Part shown: one piece after another, positions 17,562 through 26,744 of the stretch
How the letters are laid out: each line of letters starts with the position of its first letter
Position numbering within the stretch: the first letter of the stretch is position 1
Assembly (NCBI RefSeq): GCF_036322805.1
Contig: NZ_AP027272.1
Span: 4,402,001 to 4,466,000 of the forward strand
Reading direction: 5' to 3'
From: Planctobacterium marinum
GTDB taxonomy: Bacteria; Pseudomonadota; Gammaproteobacteria; Enterobacterales; Alteromonadaceae
Length of the DNA: 64,000 nucleotides
Translations under genes and position numbers: made by a program
Notes under the pieces: generated by a model
What the model saw: the letters and a program-made list of their open reading frames with translations, nothing else
The model's database searches: none
Told to the model about the DNA's origin: nothing

Positions 17562-19127
17562 TTAAACAGAAATTAAGCGCTTACTTTCCTCGGCAAACCC
17601 GGCCCCAGCTTCAGCATAAAAATTGAACACATGCCCAATCCCGGAACGCTCTAACTTTTTCCGATCATCACTGTAGCGTGCGATAGCCGCTATTTCACCT
17701 TCAAAGCCGGCGGCTTCCAGCTGCTCGTACACGTTAATAATGTCATCAGTAGAAGGCAAGGCCAGCATCACTAAACGGATATGTGACAGCTCAATCGATT
17801 CCCAAAAATCGATATCTTCGGCATCAGCACAAATCACTTGATAGTTTCTTTTTTGCAGCGTTTCGATGCGTTCACTTTCGGCATCAATACCCCATACATC
17901 ATCCCCCATGGTATGACGCAATGCCAGGTAACTGCCTTTGCCCACACGGCCCATCCCCACTACAAGTACTTTGGCGTTTCCCGGTTGATCATAGTGATCT
18001 TCAGCCAGGCGAGTGTCGGTTTCCAACTTATTAATCCAGAATTTTTTGCTGGTATAAATGCGATGGGCGTGGCGATAGACGATGCTGCTGAGCACAAAAC
18101 TAATAGATACAGCGATGGCTAAAATAACCAGCCAATGATCTCCCAGCCAACCATTTGCTACCGCCAGAGCGGCCACAATCAAACCAAATTCACTGTAATT
18201 ACTGAGGGACAAACTACTCAGAAAAGAAGTACGACCGCGTAAATTAAGTCGTGTCATCAAGAAAAAGAAAAACAGGAATTTGCAGGGGATCAAAAGACAA
18301 ATAAACGCCGCCATAGCCAACATCTCAAGCGTGGGCAAGGCAGTAAAGCCAATCGACAGGAAGAAGCCAATCAGGAATAAATCTTTAAAACCCATCAGCG
18401 CTTTGGACAGCTCAGACGCTTTTACATGACTACTGAGTAGTAAGCCAAAAATCAGTGCGCCCAAATCGCCTTTTACCCCAACCAGGGTAAACAACTCATA
18501 GCCACCAAGTGCCAGGAAAAAGCCGGTTAGGGGTAACAACTCGCCATGGCCCGCTGCGTGAATCAATCTATCTAATAAGGGTTTAACTAGTGGTAATGCC
18601 AGTAGTGCCAGGGCATAAATAGACGGGATTTTGCCGGTGGCCAGCACCAAAAACACCACTGCCAGAATGTCTTGCATCACCAAGATTCCAATGGCCAATT
18701 TGCCGTGGCGGGTTTTCATTTCACCACTTTCTTCCAGAATTTTGACGATACAAACCGTGCTGGAAAAACTCAGGGCAAAACCCAACAAAGCGGCAGTTTT
18801 TAAATCGAGTCCAGCAAAATAGCTCAGGCCAAGAGTCGCGTATAGCAAGCTGAAAATAGAAAACAAACTCACCCATAGCACCGTTGGCCCTGCGGTCCCA
18901 CCCCAGACTTCAGGCTTGAACAACTGTTTTACGTTGAGCTTCAAACCAATGGTAAACAGCATTAGGGTGATACCGAGATTAGCCAGGGTTTCCAGTCCGG
19001 CAGCAGGCTCCATTCCCATGTAATTCAAAATAAAGCCAGCGCTCAGAAAGCCTATCAAAGGGGGTAATGAAGCAAGACGGCAGGCCAAACCACAAGCAAA
19101 CGCAAAAAATATCCAGATAAAATCCAT
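17562..19127 (-). CDS. second CPA2-family antiporter with TrkA-N domain
   Basis: About 521 residues from ATG at 19127, preceded by AAGGGG; the longer frame to 19241 adds a non-family leader. Membrane helices cover residues 1-360 (LPPLIGFLSAGFILNY, LMLFTIGLKLNVKQLF, ALSFSSTVCIVKILEE), followed by TrkA-N (VLVVGMGRVGKGSYLALR, then WGIDAESERIETL). It is clearly divergent from the neighbouring antiporter at 15777, so this is not a recent duplication. Expected to be a cation/proton antiporter regulated by nucleotide; the ion is not deducible. Confidence 0.87.
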   Translation of the reverse strand: MDFIWIFFAFACGLACRLASLPPLIGFLSAGFILNYMGMEPAAGLETLANLGITLMLFTIGLKLNVKQLFKPEVWGGTAGPTVLWVSLFSIFSLLYATLGLSYFAGLDLKTAALLGFALSFSSTVCIVKILEESGEMKTRHGKLAIGILVMQDILAVVFLVLATGKIPSIYALALLALPLVKPLLDRLIHAAGHGELLPLTGFFLALGGYELFTLVGVKGDLGALIFGLLLSSHVKASELSKALMGFKDLFLIGFFLSIGFTALPTLEMLAMAAFICLLIPCKFLFFFFLMTRLNLRGRTSFLSSLSLSNYSEFGLIVAALAVANGWLGDHWLVILAIAVSISFVLSSIVYRHAHRIYTSKKFWINKLETDTRLAEDHYDQPGNAKVLVVGMGRVGKGSYLALRHTMGDDVWGIDAESERIETLQKRNYQVICADAEDIDFWESIELSHIRLVMLALPSTDDIINVYEQLEAAGFEGEIAAIARYSDDRKKLERSGIGHVFNFYAEAGAGFAEESKRLISV

Positions 19128-19334
19128 AGCCCCTTTCCAATAACTCGATAGTGTAAATTTATCGGGCCCTAGTATATTCAAAAACACCCTGGCCAGGCTA
19201 GCAAGTAACTTCAGGCAATGCCAATAAATATTGGCAAACATGGTAATTTATGATCGATATCAAAAAATCCGAATTTCCGGCGCTATAGAATTTTAATCAT
19301 CAAAACGAACATTAAAGCAATGGAGCTAATAACT

Positions 19335-19577
19335 ATGAGCATTGAAAACCACAGCCTGGCCGCAGAATTACCGGAATTTAAAGATCAGATCCACAACTTG
19401 AAGATGAACGACAATCACTTCCGTAATCTGCATGAAAAATACAATGACGTTGAGCATGAGATTCATCGCATTGAAGTGGGTGCTGAAAATACCTCTGACG
19501 ACTATTTGCACGAGCGCAAGAAACAGCGTCTGTTGTTAAAAGATGAGCTACTGGCGATTATCAAGAAAAGTCAGTAA
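19335..19577 (+). CDS. DUF465 (YdcH-like) small coiled-coil protein
   Basis: 80 residues from ATG 19335, chosen because GGAG lies 9 nt upstream; another ATG at 19320 overlaps that site. The highly charged helical sequence (FRNLHEKYNDVEHEIHRIE, then LHERKKQRLLLKDEL) matches the DUF465/YdcH family, whose function is not known. It is convergent with the cyclic-nucleotide-binding gene with 32 bp between, where GTGGGCCT occurs twice (19582-19589 and 19605-19612). Confidence 0.88.
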   Translation: MSIENHSLAAELPEFKDQIHNLKMNDNHFRNLHEKYNDVEHEIHRIEVGAENTSDDYLHERKKQRLLLKDELLAIIKKSQ

Positions 19578-19609
19578 TCAAAGTGGGCCTGCATGAAATC
19601 AATGTGGGC

Positions 19610-20089
19610 CTAAGTCCCTTTGCGGATGTTATCGTAGAGAACGGCACAAGTTTTGTTCAAAGAGATTACTCTTGCAGCCAGGCCTTCGATGATTTTATCT
19701 TTAATCTTGTCCTTCATGCCCAACGGAAATTTATTCATTTCCTCCTGAGTTATGCGCATCAGGATACAGTCTTCATGGACTATTACAGTGGCTGAGCGGG
19801 CTTCACCCAAAATAAAGCCAATTTCACCTAAGAAACTGCCGCCTTTTAACTCCCGTATAAAATTCTTCTTTTTATCGTAAACATCCAGTGTACCTGTTAG
19901 TACCAAATAAAAGCTTTTATCATCAGGTTCGCCCACCTGCATGATAGTCTCATCCCTCTCACCAAACCAGAACAGCTGCTCCGACTTAGTAAGACTGGCA
20001 ATATCAAACTTGGAAATGCCCTTAAAGAAGTCTAAGCGTTGAATAACATCAACGGCTTTTAATTTTGATTGGTAGGACAGCGGCTTCAT
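19610..20089 (-). CDS. cyclic-nucleotide-binding domain protein
   Basis: 159 residues, essentially a single cNMP-binding beta-roll: FYLVLTGTLDVYDK, then the phosphate-binding cassette GGSFLGEIGFILGEARSATV (G-E and R-x-A-T retained), and a C-terminal helical tail (KDKIKDKIIEGLAARVISL). No HTH is seen, so it is not a CRP-type activator; it would be a stand-alone effector or regulatory subunit. It is divergent from a CHASE2 nucleotide cyclase at 20276 (186 bp between), which suggests it senses that enzyme's product. That link is inference from position. Confidence 0.87.
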   Translation of the reverse strand: MKPLSYQSKLKAVDVIQRLDFFKGISKFDIASLTKSEQLFWFGERDETIMQVGEPDDKSFYLVLTGTLDVYDKKKNFIRELKGGSFLGEIGFILGEARSATVIVHEDCILMRITQEEMNKFPLGMKDKIKDKIIEGLAARVISLNKTCAVLYDNIRKGT

Positions 20090-20275
20090 AATTATTCAGT
20101 AAAATTAACCCGGGATTCCATTAAAGGTTATAAAGTCAGATAAAGCTGTATTTTAAACCAGTACACCATTGCTATGGGAATTTACAACTTACCTTTGCAG
20201 TGACAGTCAATGCACTGTATACAATAATAGGCCAAGTTCAAAGATCGTAGTAAGCAGTTTTTTACCCAATCAGAA

Positions 20276-22489
20276 ATGAACCAGCCCACAGGACTAAAAA
20301 AACGCACAGGGTTTACTTTGCTGCACAGATTTCGACATCCATTGCCCATCAGAAAGCCGCTTTTATCCGGTATTTTCATATTCATTGCTTTCAGTATCGG
20401 CGTGCTATTTGACTCAAAAATGGAAACGCGTTTTGATGCTTTTTTCCACGATTCTGCCATCGTCCACACCGCCAGAGATGAGTGGCAGCACGTTAGCCTG
20501 GTGGCCTTAGATCCCGGTATTCCCGGATTTGTCAGTCGCCGCCAGGCATTACCCCTCTATGCACTCGCAGCACAACGGCTATTCGGAATGGGGGCCAGCG
20601 CGGTATTTATGGATGCCGTTTTATATGAATACGATCATCGCACCAGTTATGCAATGTGCATTGAGGAATACCAACAAGATGGACTACCTAATCAATTTCG
20701 TTGGCAAGCATCCGCCAATTTTGTGCCCTTTGACAATTTGAGCGAGGCGCAGTTTCAGCGCTTCTTTATTGCGCGTCCTCAGTTTGCGGGCAACGACGAC
20801 TTCATCACCATCAACCTTTTACAAAACTATTTTGGCGAGACGCTATTGCCAGTGGATTTTTTCCAGCTGGAAAATAACACGCAACAGTTGCAAAGACTCA
20901 TCGCAGACGCTTCGGTACACAAACGCAGTGAAGGTGCCTTTAATGCTTCATTTCGATGGATGAATTTAGCTGAGCAGGCGGTGATCCCAAAAGTGACTAA
21001 ACTGCATAGTGAGCGCCTAAAGTTAACACCGGATCTTGACCATACAGAGCAATGTGAAGATAAACCTTGTAAGCGCATTCGTTTTTCGCTTCCAAAGCAG
21101 CAATTTTCCGAACGACCGGAGCAGCCCCTTATTCCCTTGAGCGAACTCGTCTCCTGTTCGTCCTTCTCAGTGACACCAGAATTGCAACAACAGGTTAAAG
21201 ATCGGGTGGTGATATTGCAATTAACAGAGCCCACGGAAGCCACCGATATCAAAGTAACCCCAATGCTTTCAGCTTTTGCTTCGCCACGCCAGTTTATCTC
21301 CGGCCCACAGTTTTTGGCCGATGCGGTAGAAACAGCAATGCAAGGCGATGCCCCTGTAAGACCCGCTTTGGGACAACGCCTCTTATTAATATTAATGAGT
21401 AGTTTTATCGGCGTACTGTTAGCTGCTTATGCGCGCACCGCCATTGCATTAACGGCCCCGTTATTAGTGTTAACTGGCGGTTGGTTACTGTGTTTTGTTA
21501 CAATACCCGCACAGCTATGGCCAGTTACCGCCAGCGTTGCCAGTGCCGCAATCGGCACTGTATTGATTTTAGCGACACATATTTCCTTGGGAACTGCTAA
21601 AGCCAAACTCATGGCGCAATACATTCCCCCCCAGATCCGCAGTCTATTGCTAAAGTACAAAGGCGATAAAAAGTTCGTTCACAAACACATTGACGCCGTC
21701 ATATTAATGAGTGATATCGCCAAGTACTCTAATGTAACCAGTGAACTTAAAGATCCTGCTTATGTATTTCACTTGTTAAATCAATATTTTGAAGAAACCA
21801 CCTTATCGACACAGAACCAGTATTCCGGTTGGCTGGAATCTTACGTGGGCGACATGGTGTGTTTTTATTGGCCGGTTCACCAAGACACCACCCTGATTGC
21901 GCAGCAGCACTTGGCCTTGCGCGGCGCGGTAGATATGGCCCGTAGGCAACAACATTTTTTTAATACCCTGGCGAAAAACAAAACCTTTGAAATTCCAGCA
22001 GAAACTCTGACCAGTATCTCTGGTTTTATCGGCGCTGGTATCGGGTTAACCAGCGGCCAAGTGATGATGGGAAATCTGGGGCCGCAAAACGGGATTCAGA
22101 AGTTTGGCTGCCTTGGCGACCCCTTGAATTTGGCCAGTCGAGTTGAAAGCCTGACTCGCTATTTTAATACCGAAATCCTGATCACTGAAGACCTGGTAAA
22201 ACCTGCCCAAGAGCTTGAGCTTGCGGTTCGCTTCATCGCTAATGTCGTGGTAAAAGGCCGCAATGCTCCCATTGGAGTTTATGCTTTGGGGGAGCGAAGC
22301 GACCCGCGTTTTGCTCCGGAAAAAATTGATGCCTGGGTCGGCTGGCAAAAGACTTTCCATGAAGGTACGGCGCCCCCATGGCCAGGCAATCTCGAAGATT
22401 TCACTCTGGACAAGGCCACACTAGAGCACTGGCAAGAACAAGGCTTGTGGGATGCGCAACAAGCCTGCTATTTGCTCAAAGAAAAATAA
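20276..22489 (+). CDS. CHASE2-domain class III adenylate/guanylate cyclase
   Basis: 737 residues. One N-terminal helix (SGIFIFIAFSIGVLF, about 25-42), an extracytoplasmic CHASE2 sensor to about residue 360, three clustered helices (about 363-445), then a cytoplasmic class III cyclase domain from about 470. Both metal aspartates are present (D480 in LMSDIAKYS, D526 in YVGDMV), as are the transition-state pair N618 and R622 (LNLASRVESL). The position that usually holds the purine-selecting lysine (K-x-x-G-D) is S522, so nucleotide choice is uncertain. The start has no clear Shine-Dalgarno. It lies 151 bp upstream of the TpsA gene on the same strand. Confidence 0.87.
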   Translation: MNQPTGLKKRTGFTLLHRFRHPLPIRKPLLSGIFIFIAFSIGVLFDSKMETRFDAFFHDSAIVHTARDEWQHVSLVALDPGIPGFVSRRQALPLYALAAQRLFGMGASAVFMDAVLYEYDHRTSYAMCIEEYQQDGLPNQFRWQASANFVPFDNLSEAQFQRFFIARPQFAGNDDFITINLLQNYFGETLLPVDFFQLENNTQQLQRLIADASVHKRSEGAFNASFRWMNLAEQAVIPKVTKLHSERLKLTPDLDHTEQCEDKPCKRIRFSLPKQQFSERPEQPLIPLSELVSCSSFSVTPELQQQVKDRVVILQLTEPTEATDIKVTPMLSAFASPRQFISGPQFLADAVETAMQGDAPVRPALGQRLLLILMSSFIGVLLAAYARTAIALTAPLLVLTGGWLLCFVTIPAQLWPVTASVASAAIGTVLILATHISLGTAKAKLMAQYIPPQIRSLLLKYKGDKKFVHKHIDAVILMSDIAKYSNVTSELKDPAYVFHLLNQYFEETTLSTQNQYSGWLESYVGDMVCFYWPVHQDTTLIAQQHLALRGAVDMARRQQHFFNTLAKNKTFEIPAETLTSISGFIGAGIGLTSGQVMMGNLGPQNGIQKFGCLGDPLNLASRVESLTRYFNTEILITEDLVKPAQELELAVRFIANVVVKGRNAPIGVYALGERSDPRFAPEKIDAWVGWQKTFHEGTAPPWPGNLEDFTLDKATLEHWQEQGLWDAQQACYLLKEK

Positions 22490-22640
22490 TAACGTAGCGA
22501 TTAATGACAAAAAATGAACTTTGTGCAGTTTAAAATTCATCATCTGTGATAAAGCATGACTTTTAGCATTAAGGCAATGATTTTAGCCAGCGATTGGATA
22601 TACTCTAAAGCAGTATCAAGCAAATGGATTCGGCCTGACT
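22490..22640 (+). promoter_or_regulatory. leader of the TpsA-TpsB-CHAT gene run
   Basis: This 151-bp gap between the cyclase and tpsA is AT-rich and contains CTGTGATAAAGCATGAC near 22543-22559. That has a good TGTGA half-site of the CRP consensus but a poor second half. No terminator follows the cyclase, so read-through is possible. Any nucleotide-dependent control here is speculative. Confidence 0.25.
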
Positions 22641-25600
22641 ATGCTCAGTAAATCGAAACTCGCCCTCGCTCTTAGTAGCGCATTGATAAGTGCTGCGGGA
22701 TTAGCACAAGTGATCACCGATGGCACTATGGGTGAAGCAACTAATCTGTCAGGCCCCGGCTATATTGTTGACCAGTCTTTAGGTACATTGAGTGGGAATA
22801 ACCTGTTCCACAGTTTCAGTCAATTTGACTTGTTGCTAGACGAATCTGCCACCTTCACTGGCAGCGACACCATCAGCAATGTCATTAGCCGCGTTACAGG
22901 CGATAACCCAAGCCATATTCAAGGTCGAATTAAATCAGAAATTGGCACTGCTGACTTTTATTTTATTAATCCCGCAGGCGTAATATTTGGCGAAGGTGCA
23001 AAAGTAGATGTGCCCGGCGCATTTTACGTCTCTACAGCGCAACAACTCAATTTTTCCAATGGCGGTGTATTTTCTGCCGATACCTCTGCAAATAGTACTC
23101 TTTCCATTGCGGCTCCTGAGAGCTTCGGCTTTTTAGGTGAACACGCCAGCAGTATTGTATTTGATGGCAGTAACCTGAAGATTGAAGCCGGAGACCGAGT
23201 GGCTTTTAGCGCAGCAAACATCAACGCAACGTCCAGTGAAATAAAATATCGAGGTGGCCAATTAAGTTTAATTGCCACAGGCGACAGCGACACAATACAA
23301 AGCCTTGATGCGCCGCAGTTAACCGGAAATGGCAGTATTAATTGGCAACAGTCGGAAATCAGACTAGAGGGCAATGGCAACGCCAGTCTTGTTATTGTTG
23401 GCTCTGAAGTGAACACCTATGACACCAAGATTGCCGTAAAGAACACGGGGGACCTGGATAGCCAGACGGGTATTGAGGTCGTCACTGAGAATATGGTGAT
23501 AACGAATAGCCTGATAAGAACCGAAACCAATAACTCGGGTCGGGCTGGCGATGTGCTAATTACAGCGAATACACTCACCCTCACCAGTGATGGCAATACA
23601 GAACAAGATGAATCGGTACTCTCTTCAGAATCAAAGGTACGCAGACCGCCACCAGATGATGCTCCTCAACCTCCAGATGGCACCATGCCACCTCCACCAC
23701 CTGATAGTATAGACTTCGGTTCCTCCGGCGATATCAAACTACAAATTGCTGATTCACTGAAAATTCTCAATAACGCCACCATCAGTAATGTCACACAGGA
23801 AAATGGCCCGGGCGGTAATATCGATATTCACGCGGGCTCTATGCTCGTTGACACCATTAGCGCCACGGCAGATGTGGGGATAACCACATTAACGTCAGGT
23901 AGCGGCCAAGGTGGCGACCTGGTCATTGTAATAGACAATGAATTGCAGCTAATCGGCAATGGCCAACTCAATGCCATGACACTGGGCAGTGGTAATGCAG
24001 GAAATATTCAAATCACGGCAAACAGCCTGGCCATCACTGGAAATGAAAATACTCCCAACTCTCTTGCAAGACCGGGCATTAGAAGCTTAAGTGGTACTGA
24101 AGACGATTTGAACAATGCCCCAGAGGGGAATTCAGGGGATATTGAACTGAATATCGCTGGCGAGTTGCGCATTGAGTCGGGGGGAGAAATTGCATCAGTG
24201 ACCACCGGCAATGGTGATGCAGGAAACATCTCCATCAATGTGGGTAGCCTTTATCTAAAAAGTGAGGATGGTGAAACCCCCATTACCATCGGTAGCAATA
24301 CTTTAGGTCCTGATGCCTCGGGTGACGCCGGCAATATCGTTATTAATTCTGATGGTGCGATAAATCTGCTGGGTAATGCCTTTATCACTACGCTGTCCAA
24401 TAGCGCAGGCGATGCCGGTGATATGACTATCAACGCGCAAAGCCTTTATATGGCAGGGACAAATAACGAAAGGGCGCGTTCCGGCATCAACAGCTCAACA
24501 ACCGGGCCCGGCTCCAGAGGCGATGCCGGCACGGTCATCATCAATGTGACGGAAGACATCCAGATGATCAATGGTGCCAATATCACCTCTGATACAGAAA
24601 ATGCTGGTAATGCAGGCAATATTTTTATCAATGCTCGTTCATTATCCATGTCGGCTGTTGACGACTCTGGCGATACCGGCATCAGCAGTAGTGCCACGGA
24701 CAAAGAGATACCCGGCGAAGAAGATGAGCTTCAAGAATTTGTTTCTTCAGGAAATGCAGCCAATATTGAGATCCGTCTGAGCGGCGATATGGTGCTTATC
24801 GGTGAAGCCGAAATTAAAACCGAAGGGGAAAGCCTGGGTAACGCCGGCAACGTTTATATCGAAGCGGCCAACTTTTATATGGAAGGTGGCGAAATCGAGA
24901 GTAAAGCCGAAGGGGAAGGTTTTAAAGCCGGAAATGCCGGCGATGTCACGATGGTGATCGCCGGCAATGTCACCATAACTGACGAGGGCGCCATTGCCTC
25001 GGATTCATTTAATGGCGGGGCCGCGGGCAATGTTACAATTACCGCTGGCTCTTTGGATATTTCTGACTTGGGCTCTATTACCAGTACCGCTGCCCTAACC
25101 CGCTCAAATGCCGGCAATATCAATATATCAGTGAGTGGTGATATGACCCTCTCCGAAGGGGGAAACATTGTTTCCGACAGTATTTTAGCCGATCAAGCTG
25201 GCACAATTACTATCTCAGCGCAAAATCTCACCTTATCCGGAGATGGATTCCCAACCCGTATTTCCAGCACTTCACTTTTAGGCTTGGGCACTGCGGGGGA
25301 AATCAATATTGACGTAGTGGATACCGTCCTGCTCACTGCGGGCGGTCAAATCACTTCCAGTACTTTAGGTGCTACCGGCGATGCCGGCACCGTAAACCTC
25401 AGCGCAGGTGAACTCATCATCGATGCCCAAAATCAGGTATCACTTGATAGATACATTGAATACGTTGAGGATGAATTTGAAGACATCCCGGATGAATTTG
25501 AACAATTACCCTTAGATGATGATGATCTCATTGAGTGGGCAGCGATTATCGATATTCGCTCTAATGAGTTGTTGTCGACGGGTATCACCACGGTTTCGGA

Positions 25601-26744
25601 CTTTGATGCGATAGGCAATGCCGGAGTCATTAACATCAACGTGAATAGCCTGACAGTGAGTAATGGCGGCGAAATTAATTCCAGCTCCTTTGCCACCGGA
25701 GACGCAGGTGACATTGTTATTCATACCAATAATCTGCTGATGAATCATGACAATGATGATATTCGCAGCGCGAATATTTCCAGCAAGGTGGGGGCACAAG
25801 GAAGCGGTGCTGCCGGAAACATCACTATCAGCGCCACGGATACCATCAGCCTAAACGGCGGTTTAATTGCGGTAGATACTGGTGCCACACTAGAAACCGA
25901 TGAAACCCGCGAGGCCGGCAGCATTACCCTCACCAGCAATCAGTTTTTCATGGCCGACAATGCCAATGTCACCTCCGGCAGCAGTGGCAATATCGCCGCC
26001 GGAGACATTGATATCCGCGTTAGCTATCAAACTGCGCTGATGGACGCGCAAATTACGTCATCGGCAGTTGATGCAGACGCTGGTGACATCAACCTTGAAA
26101 CCCAGCAGTTTTTCATGGAAGACAGCTTAGTCACCACCTCTGTAAGTAATAATGGCAATGGTGGCAACATCGCTATAGACGCCGATTTCATTTTAATGGA
26201 AGGCGGATTCATACAAGGTAATACGGGTGGACAAGATTTTACTGGTGGCGATATTACCATTGGTGCAGATTTTCTGATCGTAAGTAATCAAAGCTTAGTG
26301 TCTGGTGGTGAAGAGCGCCTGGTGTTTACGCCTAATAGTGGTATCAATGTCATTCAGGCCGCGGCGCCAGATGGGGTGAGTGGTGATGTTAACATCGGTG
26401 CCCTGGAATTCGATTTGAGCGATGAGTTAGCCAGTATTGGTGCAGAAGTATTGCAACTGGATAACCTCGATAACAATCCCTGTAATACGGGTAATGCCAG
26501 CACCCTGGCTAACACCGGAAAAGGCGGACTGGCGCAGCAACCGAACGAGTACAACTCTCCGATATTAAATAGCGACGCCATCAAAATCCGGCTACAACCT
26601 AACTCAAACGGTGCACTAAACAAACTCTCGACGCCAGACGAAGGCAACCTGAAAAAGCTGTCGCAGGGTAGAAACGCCAAAAGTGACATAATCACCTGCC
26701 AGGTAAATCACAGTGATAAAAATAAGGAACATGGCGCACCATGA
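22641..26744 (+). CDS. TpsA: filamentous-haemagglutinin-type two-partner secretion exoprotein
   Basis: 1367 residues. Signal peptide (MLSKSKLALALSSALISAAGLA), then the TPS secretion domain to about residue 260 (ISRVTGDNPSHIQGRI; FINPAGVIFGEGAKVDVPG). A long right-handed beta-helix follows, marked by a recurring G-(N/D)-A-G-(N/D)-(I/V) motif with roughly 60-80 residues between occurrences. Two regions break the pattern: a proline-rich patch (about 333-356) and a strongly acidic patch (about 938-972, with DDDD). The only cysteines are C1281 and C1353 near the C-terminus. The stop overlaps tpsB by 4 bp. It is exported through the next gene's product and is probably a surface adhesin; the target is unknown. 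Confidence 0.9.
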   Translation: MLSKSKLALALSSALISAAGLAQVITDGTMGEATNLSGPGYIVDQSLGTLSGNNLFHSFSQFDLLLDESATFTGSDTISNVISRVTGDNPSHIQGRIKSEIGTADFYFINPAGVIFGEGAKVDVPGAFYVSTAQQLNFSNGGVFSADTSANSTLSIAAPESFGFLGEHASSIVFDGSNLKIEAGDRVAFSAANINATSSEIKYRGGQLSLIATGDSDTIQSLDAPQLTGNGSINWQQSEIRLEGNGNASLVIVGSEVNTYDTKIAVKNTGDLDSQTGIEVVTENMVITNSLIRTETNNSGRAGDVLITANTLTLTSDGNTEQDESVLSSESKVRRPPPDDAPQPPDGTMPPPPPDSIDFGSSGDIKLQIADSLKILNNATISNVTQENGPGGNIDIHAGSMLVDTISATADVGITTLTSGSGQGGDLVIVIDNELQLIGNGQLNAMTLGSGNAGNIQITANSLAITGNENTPNSLARPGIRSLSGTEDDLNNAPEGNSGDIELNIAGELRIESGGEIASVTTGNGDAGNISINVGSLYLKSEDGETPITIGSNTLGPDASGDAGNIVINSDGAINLLGNAFITTLSNSAGDAGDMTINAQSLYMAGTNNERARSGINSSTTGPGSRGDAGTVIINVTEDIQMINGANITSDTENAGNAGNIFINARSLSMSAVDDSGDTGISSSATDKEIPGEEDELQEFVSSGNAANIEIRLSGDMVLIGEAEIKTEGESLGNAGNVYIEAANFYMEGGEIESKAEGEGFKAGNAGDVTMVIAGNVTITDEGAIASDSFNGGAAGNVTITAGSLDISDLGSITSTAALTRSNAGNINISVSGDMTLSEGGNIVSDSILADQAGTITISAQNLTLSGDGFPTRISSTSLLGLGTAGEINIDVVDTVLLTAGGQITSSTLGATGDAGTVNLSAGELIIDAQNQVSLDRYIEYVEDEFEDIPDEFEQLPLDDDDLIEWAAIIDIRSNELLSTGITTVSDFDAIGNAGVININVNSLTVSNGGEINSSSFATGDAGDIVIHTNNLLMNHDNDDIRSANISSKVGAQGSGAAGNITISATDTISLNGGLIAVDTGATLETDETREAGSITLTSNQFFMADNANVTSGSSGNIAAGDIDIRVSYQTALMDAQITSSAVDADAGDINLETQQFFMEDSLVTTSVSNNGNGGNIAIDADFILMEGGFIQGNTGGQDFTGGDITIGADFLIVSNQSLVSGGEERLVFTPNSGINVIQAAAPDGVSGDVNIGALEFDLSDELASIGAEVLQLDNLDNNPCNTGNASTLANTGKGGLAQQPNEYNSPILNSDAIKIRLQPNSNGALNKLSTPDEGNLKKLSQGRNAKSDIITCQVNHSDKNKEHGAP

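Noticed and set aside
22540-22560. CRP-like site upstream of tpsA.
   Set aside because: Only one TGTGA half is good; the second half does not match TCACA. Kept as a note in the leader entry, not as a site.
23024-26695. Many open frames of 60-130 codons antisense to tpsA.
   Set aside because: They arise from the biased glycine/asparagine/isoleucine codons of the repeat protein. None has a ribosome binding site or family features.
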